Shown: piece after piece, positions 13,853 to 26,710 of the stretch
Layout: every line of letters begins with the position of its first letter
Position numbering within the stretch: position 1 is the stretch's first letter
Assembly: GCA_034008185.1 (NCBI GenBank)
Contig: CM067086.1
Location: 37,983,007-38,047,006 of the forward strand
Direction of reading: 5' to 3'
DNA length: 64,000 nt
Source: Gorsachius magnificus
Taxonomy: Eukaryota > Chordata > Aves > Pelecaniformes > Ardeidae
Made by a program: the position numbers and the translations under genes
Notes under the pieces: model-generated
Seen by the model: only the letters and a program-made list of their open reading frames with translations
What the model was told of the DNA's origin: nothing
The model's database searches: none

Positions 13853-14210
13853 AATAGATTAAACAAGATGGAAATTTTTAACTATCTTCTCTTACTGTTG
13901 AAAACATACTACTCCGGTAAAATACTTGGTAGCAATCCATTAACTCTTTCCCTCTATTGTCAATGACAACACCAAATAGGGAAATGCCTCTCATCCTGTA
14001 GTCCCATTCTTCATCTATGATGTTAGTATTAATGGACAGATTGCTTTCAGTGTGCTGAAATGCGCTCAGGCAGGCCTTTGGACTGAGCTTAACCCTGGAC
14101 TAACACTCTACTAGTAGGCAGCAGAGAGCTTTCAGCTTCATTAGGTATAGGATAGGGGTATCCCACTATAGTTATTTAGTTCTGTCTTTCTTTGCTCTTT
14201 GCAACACTTT

Positions 14211-14262
14211 AAAAAAACCAACAAACCAAACAACAAAAAAAAACCAACCCCAAAACCAAGCA
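14211..14262. repeat. A/C-rich low-complexity tract
   Basis: Runs of A broken by CC or C (ACAAACCAAACAACAAAAAA). It is the complementary-strand equivalent of the G/T tracts elsewhere in the window. Confidence 0.8.
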
Positions 14263-17200
14263 GTGTGAAAAATAGAAAAGACCTTAACATTGTGCAAGTA
14301 CTGTTCAGCAATAGATAAAACATGGATGTCTTACCACCATTTTCATCAGAAATCCAAACCACAACACCCTACCAGGTATTGTGAAGAAAATGAACTGTAT
14401 CCCAGCCAAAACCAGTATATTAAGTTAACATTTGGAGAACATTTGTAAGATCTTAAAAAAATAAAATAAACAAAACCCCCAAAACAAAGCAGCTACTATT
14501 ATTACTAATAAAAAACCCCTAAAGATTGTTTTCCACAAGGGTTGTTTTTGAATTGCTGCTCTAAACATCTCAGGAAGTACTCCACCCCTCCTGTTATGAT
14601 GACTAAAGCTGGAGTTAAAAAAAGTGAATGAAAAAGATAATGGCTTCAGCAGGGTCCATTAAACAGCTAAACATCACAAACCAGAGTTGTTAATACAATA
14701 CATTTTCATGGTATCCAAGTAGACAATTAATTACTGCAAAACATAAGAAATCCCTATGAAGAAATAAAAGCTGAAATGTTTGATTTCCCACATATGTAAG
14801 ACAGATTAATTTTGTCATTTACTCAGGCACTAAAAAAAGTTTAGAAAAACCCTCGTATGGTAAAGATTAATATTGTATCTTAATGAGCGATGAAGAATGA
14901 AATGTTACCATTCCTTACCCCTCTATCAAGTCTATACTTAGAAAATATCCCTATTACTATCATTGTTAATCATTTGCATTGAGGAAGTTGGCAAGAGGTA
15001 TCAAAACCCAAGTAGTGTAACTTGAATGCCAACTGCACAAAATAATCACAGTCTGGTGGGATGTATAATAAAATATGCCAGACTATGTCATTATAATACA
15101 CTTTTGAAAGAATTATACATATTCATTCTTCTCATTTAGCACCTGAATGACAACAAGCAGGTGAGAACATCAGTACGATACATCAAGCAAGACAGTTGCC
15201 ATTATGAAGAAAACATAAAAGAATGTGACAGAGTTGAAAAATAGAAGGAATGTTCTGTTCATACCTTGCACGCATTGTTATTCTTTGATAGTGAAATGAA
15301 GCTTGCCGGGGAGAGGGGTATGTCTTCTTGTCATCGTAGGTAGCACTTTTGTGACAAATTGCAAGAAGTATGTATTTTTAATAAAATCCCTGATAAGTTT
15401 TCTAAAGTTATTGTCAGTATAAGGAAACTGTCAGTTTGTTCTCAGCTCTTTTCTTATGTGCCCAAATCTTTTTTTTTCTGTAAAATGAAGGACTAGGTTC
15501 ATCACTAATGAACTCCAGAAACATGGCTTTCTGTTGTAATAATGAAAGATAAAATTATACCATGATGTTACTGAGTGACAAAAGAATCAACTCCCTTCCC
15601 TATTTCTGTAATGTGTCTTCGGTTTGCAAAAAGCTGCTTTATGTCTCTAAATCAAATAACTACAAGGTACTTCCTGCACTCTGATTTTTCGCTTTCCTCT
15701 CCAGTGTTTCACAACGCAATATTGACAAGACGCTGTCTCCTATCCTTCAAGCCACAGTCATTCTCTGACAAATTATATCCAAACAGATTGCAAAATAGAG
15801 TTGCCACTTAAGAATTAAGACTTACTGTTTTGTAACAAGACTATTTAAAAAATCATAAACTTACATGAAAATGTGTCAAATATTCTAGAAAAGACAAAAA
15901 TATGTTTGACATTTTTATCTAGGCCACGTTTATAATAGCAGATATTCTGGAATGAAGAAATGCTTACATGATCTTAATGTCAAGTATCCAGACTACTCCT
16001 TGCTATTTTTTACACAGGATTATTCACAATTCTTCAAGACAAAATCAACAATTGATTTTAATGTCTGGTTGTCCATGACACCTGAAATATTGCAAGACAT
16101 CCCTTTTCAAAGGAAAGAGGTCAGTTCTGGTATGTGGTGGATTTGAAATACTATGGATGAATCTTAACTATCTACATAATCTGGTTGAACAAGATTACTA
16201 TTATTACTGTTTGAATGGTGAGTTATAATCAGTGGTTGCTGAAGCTTATTTAAAACTTTTTTCTTTCCAATATTAAAAATAAATTGGCATGTGTTTATAC
16301 ATAAACCCACCCATTAGATCTCAACAATGTTACCAGAACTAGCCATTTTAGTGACTCATAAGACTGTGAAAGACAGACTTTCATGGCCATTTGGTGGAAG
16401 AGGGATGCGTTTTTATTTGGCATCAAACACCATTAACATAATCTTTTAAAAATAAAAGGGTGGCGTGGGATCCATCCTTCAGCAGCATTTAAAATACATA
16501 GAAGGAAGATCTGAAGAACTTTTAGGGATGAATAGCATTTCACTATCAAAAATTAATGTCTGAAAATGCATATAAATTCAAGTTCTTCGTCTCCACTCTT
16601 GACATTATCACCTAAAATTTCTGCCGTCAATAAAACTCACATATTTTTCTATCTTGATCTACAATTCATTTCCTTTGGATGGAAAAATTTGCATTTCATC
16701 TTATTTCTTATCTTTCTGAATCATAAGTGCAGCTAAGTACTATTTCCCCTTTATATTTGTTGTGCCTTTAATTTTGCATTCTTTACATTAGTTACAATCT
16801 TAAGCATAATGAAAAAATAATGACTAATAATTGATCTGAGTTATAGAAGCGTTTTGACTGTGCAGAAAAGACACATATATTGCTTATTTCCTGCCAGAAT
16901 GTAACTTCTTACTGTAATGTAGAGTTACTTTCTTAATCGGTGCATTCAAATCTGATTGCATACTGACTGTATTTGGTCTTTAGGATTAAGTGGCAATTAT
17001 AAGATCTACAAACAGCAGATGGATAGAAGAATTTGAATTGTTTTGCCATACCAGAGATGTGCTGAGAATTTTGGCAAGCATATGGGATTTTTGAATGGGT
17101 AATGAAAACACTGGCCATGGGACAAATGAAACAAAATACTGTGAGATAGAACAGCCTACTCAGCTGTATGAGTTTCTGGGGTGAAGAAAAAAAAGAAAGC

Positions 17201-17312
17201 AGTACTGAGAATAATTGCATAAAATATAGGGTCCCGAAAGGACTCAGTTAATATTTCAGGACATTGTTTGTGGATGGAGTTTCCAGACACAAAGGCAAGT
17301 GAGTGTAAAACA

Positions 17313-17404
17313 TATCATAGAATCATTTAGATTGGAAAAGACCCTTAAGATCATTGAGTCCAACCATAAACCTAACACTTCCAAGTCCACCACTAATACC
17401 TAAA
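17313..17404 (-). mobile_element. CR1 LINE 3'-UTR fragment (minus strand)
   Basis: CATAGAATCA, TTGGAAAAGACCC, GATCATTGAGTCCAACCAT and the following CCAAGTCCACCACTA are the reverse complement of the 3' UTR of the young CR1 that starts about 120 bp to the right. That element contains TTGGACTCGATGATCTTAAA in its tail. Only about 90 bp of the extreme 3' end remain. Its divergence from the neighbour points to a separate, older insertion of a related subfamily. Confidence 0.85.
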
Positions 17405-17519
17405 TAGAAAAAGATAGACATATATTGTGTCTCATTTAATTGTTGATACATAATGATGCACATCAACAGGTAATGGAAGTCTGCTGGAGCTTTGAGTCAA
17501 AAAAAATCAGTCTCAAAGC

Positions 17520-18536
17520 TTGAAGCTGGCAGTTCATGGCCTAGATGGATGTATTCTTCGCTGGGTTAAAAACTGGCTGGATGGCTGGGCCCAGAGAGTT
17601 GTGGTGAATGGAGCTAAATCTAGTTGGTGGCCGGTCACAAGCGGTGTCCCCCAGGGCTCAGTTCTAGGGCCGGTCTTGTTTAATATCTTTATCAAGGACC
17701 TGGATGAGGGGATTGAGTGTGCCCTCAGTAAATTTGCAGACGACACTAAACTGGGTGGTAGTGTTGATCTGCTGGAGGGGAGGAGGGCTCTGCAGAGGGA
17801 CCTGGACAGGCTGGATCGATGGGCTGAGGCCAACTGTATGAGGTTCAACAAGGCCAAGTGCCGGGTCCTGCACTTGGGTCACAACAACGCCATGCAGCGC
17901 TACAGGCTTGGGGAAGAGTGGCTGGAAAGCTGCCTGGTGGAAAAAGACCTGCGGGTACTGGTTGACAGCCAGCTGAATATGAGCCATCAGTGTGCCCAGG
18001 TGGCCAAGAAGGCCAATGGCATCCTGGCCTGTATCAGGAACAGTGTGGTCAGCAGGAGTAGGGAAGTGATCGTGCCCCTGTACTCGGTGCTGGTGAGGCC
18101 GCACCTCAAATACTGTGTTCAGTTTTGGGCCCTTCACTACAAGAAAGATGTTGCATTGCTGGAACATGCCCAGAGGAGAGCAACCAAGCTGGTGAGAGGT
18201 CTGGAACACAAGTCATACGAGGAACAGCTGAGGGAACTGGGGTTATTTAGTCTGGAGAAGAGGAGGCTGAGGGGAGACCTGATCGCCCTCTACAACTACC
18301 TGACAGGAGGGTGTAGTGAGGTGGGGGTCGGCCTCTTCTCCCTGGTAACAGACGATAAGATGAGGGGGAATGGCTTGAAGCTGCGCCAGGGCAGGTTTAG
18401 GCTAGACATGAGGAAAAACTTCTTCACCGAGAGGGTTGTCAGGCTCTGGAATGGGCTGCCCAGGGAGGTGGTGGAGTCCTCATCCCTGGAGGTATTTAAA
18501 AGACGGATAGATGAGGTGCTTAGGGACATGGTTTAG
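17520..18536 (+). pseudogene. CR1 ORF2 C-terminal part (reverse transcriptase), open frame
   Basis: An uninterrupted frame of 338 codons encodes the C-terminal part of the CR1 polyprotein, the enzyme that reverse-transcribes CR1 RNA at a nicked target. Visible landmarks are [18 protein letters not shown] near residues 40-60 (finger/palm region), the catalytic motif SKFADDTKL with its aspartate pair encoded at 17739-17744, and the CR1 C-terminal block [42 protein letters not shown]. It ends at TAG in the CR1 position, shortly before the 3' tail. The start is artificial: the first codon is TTG at the truncation edge, and no endonuclease or N-terminal RT is present. The lack of stops or frameshifts over 1 kb indicates a recent insertion. 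It is a dead fragment and not a host gene. Confidence 0.92.
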
Positions 18537-18622
18537 TGGTGGGATGGTAGTGCTAGGTTAATGGTTGGACTCGATGATCTTAAAGGTCTTTTCCAGCCAA
18601 GGTGATTCTATGATTCTATGAT
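17521..18622 (+). mobile_element. CR1 LINE, 5'-truncated, young copy
   Basis: Similarity to the CR1 copy at 59300-60595 begins at GAAGCTGGCAGTTCATGG and runs without a visible large indel to the tail. The element holds the reverse transcriptase palm and thumb, the C-terminal region, a short 3' UTR after the stop at 18534-18536, and the tail GATTCTATGATTCTATGAT. The abrupt left edge with no polymerase N-terminus or endonuclease is the usual 5' truncation from incomplete reverse transcription. The upstream endonuclease domain, ORF1 and promoter are missing, so it cannot move on its own. Confidence 0.95.
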
Positions 18623-21600
18623 AGCCCAAGATCAGAAACCACCTTTGAAAGAAAATGAGTGTGACACTGTGTTATACATGATGGACACAAATAAATCACC
18701 TTGGTTTTCTGAAATAGTCAAGAATGTATAGGTTACTGCTGTATTTATTTCTGTATTTCTGTAGACGTTTACAGGAGGTAGAAATATTCCTAATTTAGCA
18801 TATTTTATTCCTTCTTCCTACCACTGATTTTTCATTGTGCTCTCAGTTGATCTACAGTGTCTATAAAATGTTTTGTGTTTACATAGCAAATATTTAATTT
18901 GTTAGATCAATATTAGTTTGTCCCATCATTTTTCCTTCTTTTGACATAAATATTCTTCTTTATTTCTGCACTTTTCAGCTAAAATTACATATGGTTACTG
19001 AAAAGAATAATTCCTAATATGTAGTACTGTAACATAAGGATAAACAAAAGTTAATTAGGACACAGTTATTTAGATGATCCTTTTATCACTCTTTCAGCAT
19101 GAATAATAAAGCAAACATTAAAATTCTAAAATAACATAACAGCTGATATGTTAATGGAATTCTTCAATTCTTAATTTTACATGCACATTTTTTTAACTGT
19201 GTGTTTTCTATGGCTCTTTGATTTTGGTAGAATGATTTAGTTTGTAAATAAAACCTAAATTATTAGAGATATGTTTGAATTATGGCAGTCCTGTGTAACG
19301 GGTACTTCAGCAGCCTCAAAGTAAGCATCTATGGAATATATTCAAATCTCTGTCTACCCCTTTGACATTTTTTATGCATTAACATAAGGTCAATATATCT
19401 TAGCACAGAAACTGTCTGATAGCTTACTCAACTCTGTAATCTATCACATACACAGTACCTATTCAGATTAATTACATTTATTACATTACTTTTTGTATGC
19501 CTTAGCAATTGTTGGAATATTTGTGTAAACTTGTTACTGGGAGCACTATACACACATCAGCCAAGTGCTACATGCCTCAATTCAGCCTCTGGATCAGATG
19601 GAGATTATAGGCCTAATGACTTTACGGTTAAAGTTTAGTAATTCTTCAAGAATTACCACTGCTATGTACCTTTCATCAGTGAATATCAGGTGTGCAGTTT
19701 TAATGGAGAAATATAGCTACTTATCATAACATTTGGACTTAAACTTGCTATAATATATTCTATTACAGTAAGAGTTTCTGGATTAATTTGAAGAACTGGA
19801 GTGAATTAAGACAGCATGCATTTTTAGTCCTTGACATAAAGACCAGGCAAAAGTAAATGACTCCAAAGGGTCATTTGGCAAGAAACATATCAGCAAATAT
19901 TCTGGAAGTATTTTTCCAAGATCTTAATGATTTATTATAATAATTCATTACCTCACCTGATGTATTTCTGTATATCATATCACCTTGGACTGTTATTTTA
20001 CAGCTAAAGAAGACAGGAAGGCCAAGGTCTCACTAGAAAGAAAACCTTAAGAAAATTGAAAACTGATCTATGGTCTCCTTATCACTTTCTAGAATATATG
20101 GCCACCACAACTGAACTGGTCATCTTGGCATCTTCCCACCCAAGTTAGAGACTTTTGAATGAATTATCTTTGTACCTAAACTCTTTAAGGACTTCTACCC
20201 CTAGATGTGTTTAGAACATATTATTATGGGCTAGGAACAAAATAGCATCCACAATCATTTTCATGCAAAGATATAGCAGACCTCCATTAGAGAGCAGTGG
20301 CTGATGGCAATTGCTGACTATAAACTCAATGCAAGAAAGACAAGGGGTAATAATGAAACAAAGTAATGAAATAAACTAAAACTTAGTTTCAGACCATGAT
20401 TGAAGATGTCTACATGAACAAGGTAAGTTAAACAGTTGGTATGGACCTATGAATGCCACATACTGTAGTAAATATGTATTCTGAATGGCTCTTATTTCTC
20501 CAAACTCTTTTCTGGACTGACTAGCCAATTCTGTCACAAAAGAATTAGTTTCTTTTTTCCTTGGGCAGACCTATGTTTTCTAGATTGAATGGAATTGTGC
20601 ATGTTGATATGTGAACACTAGTGGAGAACTTACAGTATCTTCTGGAACTGAAGATTACGTTTAGAATATTTCCTTACAAAAGAACGGACAAAAGAATGAC
20701 CCAGTCAATGTCCTGAATAACTGGAAAAATCAGTCATTTCTTCCCTTTTTCAGCAGAGTGCTTGGTCAGAACCCTGTTGGAAATATCTGTGATCATTTAT
20801 GTCTGTTTATCATACGAGTCATAATCTCTTCCGTGTAGAAAAGGGAGATTTATGGTATTGAGCTGAGAACAACAGTTTGACACCTACCTGTAAGTTGCTG
20901 TCAAGGACCTAATGCAGCCAGGAACATCAATGAAGTTATATTCCAACAAAGATTAAGTTTATTTTTGGTTACTTCGCTGAGAAGCTCATGACTTCCCATC
21001 CCATTACCACATTCTGTAATACAAAATTTGACTAACTGAGTTCAGTATTTCTCTTCTTTTCATTACTGAACTTATTTTTGTTTTAAGGGAATGAAGTATC
21101 TTACACCAGTCCTGACTAAGCAACAAGATACACCATAGTCTGAAATGGAAAATAAAATAATGTGAACATGTGAATCACCTTGGAAATGAATCATATTGCT
21201 GTAAAACAAATAATTTACATTTAAATAACTTATCTCCTTTTCACCTAATTTAAAAGTAATCTTATTCTTTCTCAACTAATCCCCAAATTTATGAGCTAGT
21301 TTGATCATACTTGTGCAATAAAATTGAAAATTTTAGATATGGTAGGTAATCAATTTTAGTCTCCTCATCTGTGTTTCCAATCTCATTACAGATTGCAATT
21401 TTCAGTGCAGATTACATGATGACCCATCAGTGGCTTTGTTGTTTCTGAATTACCGATTCCTCGTCTACTGCCAGATAAGAACAAAGCCTATGCATCAGTC
21501 TGACAGCTTGCAAACAGAAAATGGGTTGTAGGATTGGATTTAAATCCCAGGTGTAGGGGATAATTACCACATCAGTCATGCAGTAACTGAAAAATGGTAT

Positions 21601-23411
21601 TTCAACAAGAAAAATTACATTCCTTTTATAGTGCCAACAGAAATCATTATTTGAGGCTTCATACTGATTCAGTGTATCATTACATGTGCACTGTACTCAT
21701 TAAATGTAATGTTTGTTACAACCTAAAAAAACTTATTGTTTCAGATACTTTTGTGGCTGTGTTAGCTCAAATCAAGATTTGTGAAACCTTGACAACACCA
21801 AGGTCATTCAAAGGTATAATATACATTATACAAGTGAAACAACATCAGAGCCCAAAGCATTCAAAACCTCTTCTGCTTCAGGGAAAAAAAAGGAGACTAA
21901 AGTAGGAAAACATAAATCCTACTTTGGAAAATCCTCTGGGGTTAGACCCTTTGATGCTGGCCTTTTCATTAAAATAAATGGAATGGTAATAAGAGGCTAT
22001 CATCATTTGTGTGGGCTTCTCTATTCTATACTTCTCAGTAAACAAGATACTGTTATCAATTAATTATTTTATAGGCCAAAAATCAAAAGCATGTTAAAAA
22101 TAAATCATAAACAAATTAATTCTTTAATATCACAGTATTCAAGCATAAATTTACTGTATTTTTTGTGTTATAGCTTGACTATGGTCAATTTTACTTCATT
22201 GTTAAACAGACAGTAAGGCAATAAGTACATTTAACAGAGTATTCTGTGGGTCCAGAGAATTAGCAACTGGCAATTTGGAGGAAGGAGAGGGAAGATAGAG
22301 GCTTGTTAGTGATCTCAAATAAGAATACTTTCCCTTGTATTCCATATCAACACTGCATGTCTGAGTTGCACCAGAGGGACCATCAGTGCTCTGGATACTC
22401 AGGGATAGCTTTGGCAATACCCAGCTAAGTTTTATGAAGTCAAATGTCTTCTGCAGTGTATTTCTCTAATCTTATGAAGTGGGGGTTTTTAGTGGTCTTA
22501 TAAGAACCACTCCTGACTTTAGGAAGCAAGCAGAAATACTTGGGTTATTTCAGGAAACATACATGGATGATTCAATCAGTGACAGGGCTATGTAAAAGGG
22601 TCATCTCAATGAAAAAAACCTGTTATGGACATGCCATCCACGGAGCTTTTAATGTAGTTAGCCAGGTCTTGATTTATCTTTGGCACTCTAACAATTATAT
22701 GTTAGATATACACTTAACTACTGGAGAAGCCATGAACGAAGACAACTGTTTACAGACTGTTACCAGAACTTTAGACATCACTATTAGATTTGTAGATAGT
22801 TAGCCTGGCTCCAACTCCTCTTTGTCTCTGCACAGTGCTCTCTCTCCTCTCCTAGCAGTGTTTCTAGGAGAAATCTCTATCCTAGGACTAATGACTTCCT
22901 CTCACGAAGTCCGCCTCCTACCAGATGCAAAACCATTTTGGAATCCAAACTAAACTAGAGAGAGAAACTCTTACCTCTCATCCACCTCAAATTCACCTTC
23001 CTCATTGATTTTGACTTTTCAAACATATGAGGAATGAGGAGCTACAAAAGAATTGGGGTCTGAATGCCTCTACCTGGAATGAGTTGCATGCAAAAGGGTT
23101 AGGGTCTCTCCAAGGTACTGGTTGATTGTATTCATCGCCAATATTCTCATGAGAGACCTCTGCTAAACTGTCTCCAAATCTGACTTCTACAGGAAATGTA
23201 CAGAAGTGCTGGAGATAACAGCTGGGCAGAGTTGGGAAGCACTGACAAGTCTGCTAGACCCAGGGAAAATTTAGGATGCTTTTTTCCAGTTGATTATTTT
23301 CTTTAGAAGATAGGTCCATAACATTTTGCTTAAGGGTCTGTCCTTGTAAAAATTTGAACAAACTAGAAGTTCCTTTTCTTTCCTGGTAACTGATCAACTG
23401 ATCCTGAGCAA
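18623..23411. other. AT-rich non-coding DNA, no gene seen
   Basis: Nothing recognisable. The longest frames (for example 103 codons at 21594-21905 plus, 87 codons at 22540-22803 plus) have no domain or coding-like composition. No RNA gene or transposon was recognised. Confidence 0.55.
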
Positions 23412-23840
23412 CTAGGATGATAAAGGGACTCGAACATCTCCCCTGTGAGGAAAGGCTGAGGGAGTTGGGCTTGTTCAGCCTGGAGAAGACTGAGAGGGGA
23501 CCTCATTAACACATACAATATCTTAAGGGCAGAAATCATGAGGACGGAACCAGTCTCTTTGCAGTGGTGTCCAGTGACAGGACAAGGGGCAATGGATACA
23601 AACTGAAACATAAGAGGTTTCAGTTGAACATGAGGAGGAACTTCTTTACTCTGAGGGTGATGGAGCACTGGAACAGGCTGCCCAGGGGGGTTGTGGAGTC
23701 TCCTTCTCTGGAGATATTCAAAGCCCGCCTGGATGAAGTCCTGGGTAACATGCTCTAGGACAACCTGCTTTAGCAGGAGGGTTGGACTAGATGATCTCAC
23801 GAGGTCCTTTCCAACCCTTGCGATTCTGTGATTCTGTGAT
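23412..23840 (+). mobile_element. CR1 LINE 3' fragment (older subfamily)
   Basis: About 430 bp of CR1 C-terminal coding sequence plus 3' UTR, ending GCGATTCTGTGATTCTGTGAT. The residual coding block at 23564-23758 reads [20 protein letters not shown], then [11 protein letters not shown] and [18 protein letters not shown], a variant different from the [12 protein letters not shown] type of the 17.5-, 43.7- and 59.3-kb copies. It is therefore another CR1 subfamily. The frame is broken upstream, at the TGAGAGGGGACCTC region and beyond, so the copy is older. Confidence 0.93.
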
Positions 23841-26129
23841 CATACTCGTGATGCAATATAATCCAGTTTTATAGGGAAGGGGAAGGGCTACATCAGATAT
23901 ATGGTAACTTGATCTTTAGAGTGGATATCAAAGACCCCTTGCAGTAAGTCTTTGTTGATATTTTCAGCAGGTAATAGTTCAAGACACTGTAAGAGAATTA
24001 AATGAGTGACTCTGTCTCAACTTCAATTAATTCATTGTTCTGAATGTATAGAACAAGGGTATGCAGGGAAGAATACTACCATGTACTTCAAACGGAAGAA
24101 CATGAGGCGAGTACTACTAAATTGCAACTTATTGTTTAAATTTGTAGCTTGTTGCTTTAATTTGCACTTTCTTTTGAGGACTACTCTAACGGTCACATGT
24201 AAAGAAAATTAGTTACACAGTTTGTAATAGTTTCAAAGAGTACTAAGAGAACTGGAAATGGTAGCACTGTAATCCTGGAAAGAGTAATGAATAGTTACTT
24301 GCAGATCAGGTGGTAATACTAATGCATTAATATCTGGCCAAGCAAAATGAATGAAACTAGAAGTTAGCATTTTGTTCTGCTCTGGAAGTGCCAACTCCTA
24401 CAATGCTGTGGAGAATGGAATTTAACTGCATGAATGCTATCAGTGCCTTACATGTCATAGATAAATTGTGGGGTCAATACAAAGCAAATTTAGGGATTAC
24501 AAAATATGTTGCAATTGCACAGCATTTTAAAGACAAATGTGTTCCATATCTGACTTTCTTTTTCAGTTTTCATGGAGTTTTTTACCTCAAGCACATTAGT
24601 TCTTCTGAGTTCACTTTATTCTAAATGAAATACATATTTAAAATTTAGCATTAAAAATTACAGTCCTGCTCTTATTGCAATTTGTAGTTCATTGAACTCT
24701 GCAGCTAACTATGCATCAATCTGAGTGTCTATGTCCCATAACATTGGCTAATATGGAGGGTAGTACTAACACTATATGATCTGAAAATGTCTTGTAAATA
24801 TTAAATGACATAAATATTATACCTCTAGCATCAGAATTACTAAGATTCTCATTTTTATTCCTTCTCAAGACTAATTTTTGTTTTTTCCTTTTATTCTTTT
24901 GTTTCTGTCTTAAGACCCTGAATTATCAGTCAGCCTACTTGAACACACCAAATATAAGGACAGCAAACAGGTAAATGGGCATGCAAAACATTAATTTACA
25001 CTTGCAAAACAGGTAATTTCATGCACTGGCAGTAGCCTGCACATACAATTATTCATCTTGTTCATGCATATGCATGGCTTCAGCACAATTGCCTTTTTAC
25101 ATATGTGCATATATTTCACAGGCACAGTTTAGTCACTGATATTTAATCATTATGATTTGTGTGCATGTTTAAAGCCTGCTATGTTTATTCAGAATAGAAT
25201 ATAGGTTCATGATCCTTTTGCAGAAGGTAGCTATATCATATCAAGAATTACTGGCCTGCTAAGAAAGACAGCTTCAACAAACCCAAAGCTTCAGAGCATT
25301 CCATACTACTCAATCTCCTTTTTCAGTAGTATCTCTCATTTTCACAGAACTTGCATGTCCCTCTTCTTCACACTTTTGACTTTCAGTATTTTCAAGGAAA
25401 ATATATGAAACAAAACCAGAAGATGTAATGGGGTAACAATAAAACATTTTAAACATGTCAAATTGCCATTTTCACCCTATGTCATTGTTAACAAGAAGAG
25501 CTATCTTTAATTACTGTGGATTCTTAAAACTTCAAGAGTTGCCTTTCTTTTTACTGCAAGATGAGAACTGTCAAAAGAAGAGCCATATCAGATCCATTGC
25601 ATCAAAAATGATCACAGATCAGTTCCCTTACACAGTGGAATTTACAGTCCTTTTATTCTGACACAGTCTGCATAATAGATAAGGACAAGCCAGAGGTTCA
25701 TCACTGCAAACAGTATTTTGACTAAAGGGCTGCCTAACTTCACTAGTACATGAGCACAGAGGATGGATATTTTAAACCTTACAGGTCTCTACATCTCACA
25801 TACTTAATGTAGACAATGAGCACTCCCATGTAAACATGCTATACTTCAAGGTACATATTCTTTTCCTGACAAGATGCTAAAGAAAAGAAGACTAGTGTCA
25901 GTAATGTCATATCAGTTTTATCTAATATAGATTATTAGGAAGCTATCTCAAGATGAAGATGACATCTAAATCAAGATGGAGACTTGAGCTCTTTTCATTC
26001 CTGTATCACTGCCAGTTAAAACCTTTGACTTTTCCTTTCCATGGCCATTGAACTGTAGACTAACTGGAATTAGAAGGCTCTCAAATTCTCCCCTTGCATT
26101 AGATGGTAAAATGAAGTCATCTTTCTTAG
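23841..26129. other. AT-rich non-coding DNA with a POU-like palindrome
   Basis: No gene or transposon recognised. The stretch contains the palindrome CATGCATATGCATG (25063-25076) within a part rich in homeodomain-like ATTA and AT motifs. Confidence 0.5.
25063..25076. promoter_or_regulatory. MORE-type POU-factor palindrome (candidate)
   Basis: CATGCATATGCATG is a perfect palindrome that contains ATGCATATGCAT, the known MORE element on which POU factors bind as homodimers. Nearby are CATATGTGCATAT at about 25100-25112 and ATTTAATCATTATGATTTG at about 25140-25160. A function is inference only; a 12-mer can occur by chance in AT-rich DNA. Confidence 0.35.
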
Positions 26130-26710
26130 TGCCAGAGCCCTAAGTGCATCCTCCTCCCTCCTGGGGTTTGGCTGTCCTGGCTGGGGACCAGATCAGTTAC
26201 AGGACAGCTGAGGGTAGTTCCCTGCCCTCCGGGGACCCTGGGGGAAAGCATCACCTAGCATTGCTACTGGTAATCCACAGACAAGGCTGACCCCACTTCC
26301 CATGGGAGTGGCTCTTAAGACGGGGGTCTCCCTCTGGGACTTGCCTGAACTACAGTCTCAGCTGTGTCACAAGCATGTACCCTGTTGATATGGACCCTGA
26401 ACTTGACTCAGATAATGAACTCCCCAGCTTGATCTTGGACCTGCCTATAGACTTGCCCAGTTATTGTCTCCAGGACTGGTTCTAGCCTGGACTCACTGAC
26501 TTAATTTCCCAGCTTGTCCTCAGATGGATCTCAACACTGTGGATTTTTCCTGACAATTTGTTAGTCTTAAGGTGTTCCCCAGCCTGCCCTACTCCTGGCT
26601 GGGGCAACGGGACAGGCCCTGGCTGCCAGGCACCCATGGGAAGCCCACATGGCTCATGACCCAGCCTGCAGGGAGGCACTGGCCTGCACAGCCCCTGATT
26701 CCTCATAGTT
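26130..26710. other. GC-rich block of unknown origin
   Basis: A sharp rise in G+C against the AT-rich flanks, with long C/T- and G-rich stretches (TGGGGTTTGGCTGTCCTGG, CCCTCCGGGGACCCTGGGGG) and few CpG. The middle part (about 26390-26520) has loosely recurring CTTGACT, ACCTGCC and GACTTGCCCAG words, which recall the R/U5 parts of some reptile and bird LTRs. No TG..CA ends, polyadenylation signal or target duplication can be assigned. The 74-codon minus frame at 26482-26706 has no recognised domain. It could be an old LTR, another repeat or a conserved non-coding block. Confidence 0.4.

Larger units (their letters stand above)
12313..17312. other. AT-rich non-coding DNA with G/T and A/C tracts
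   Basis: It contains a T-rich tract with G interruptions (13810-13852) and an A/C-rich tract (about 14211-14262). Sequence at 13220-13300, such as CAGTGGATTTACACTACTAC, resembles widespread old amniote repeats but is too diverged to name. No gene is supported; a 95-codon minus frame at 16933-17220 has no recognisable domain. Confidence 0.5.

Noticed and set aside
17534..18529. Minus-strand open frames of 77-181 codons opposite the CR1
   Set aside because: They are shadows of the CR1 reverse transcriptase frame. The same holds for the minus frames at 27869-28670, 43594-44188 and 59514-60508.
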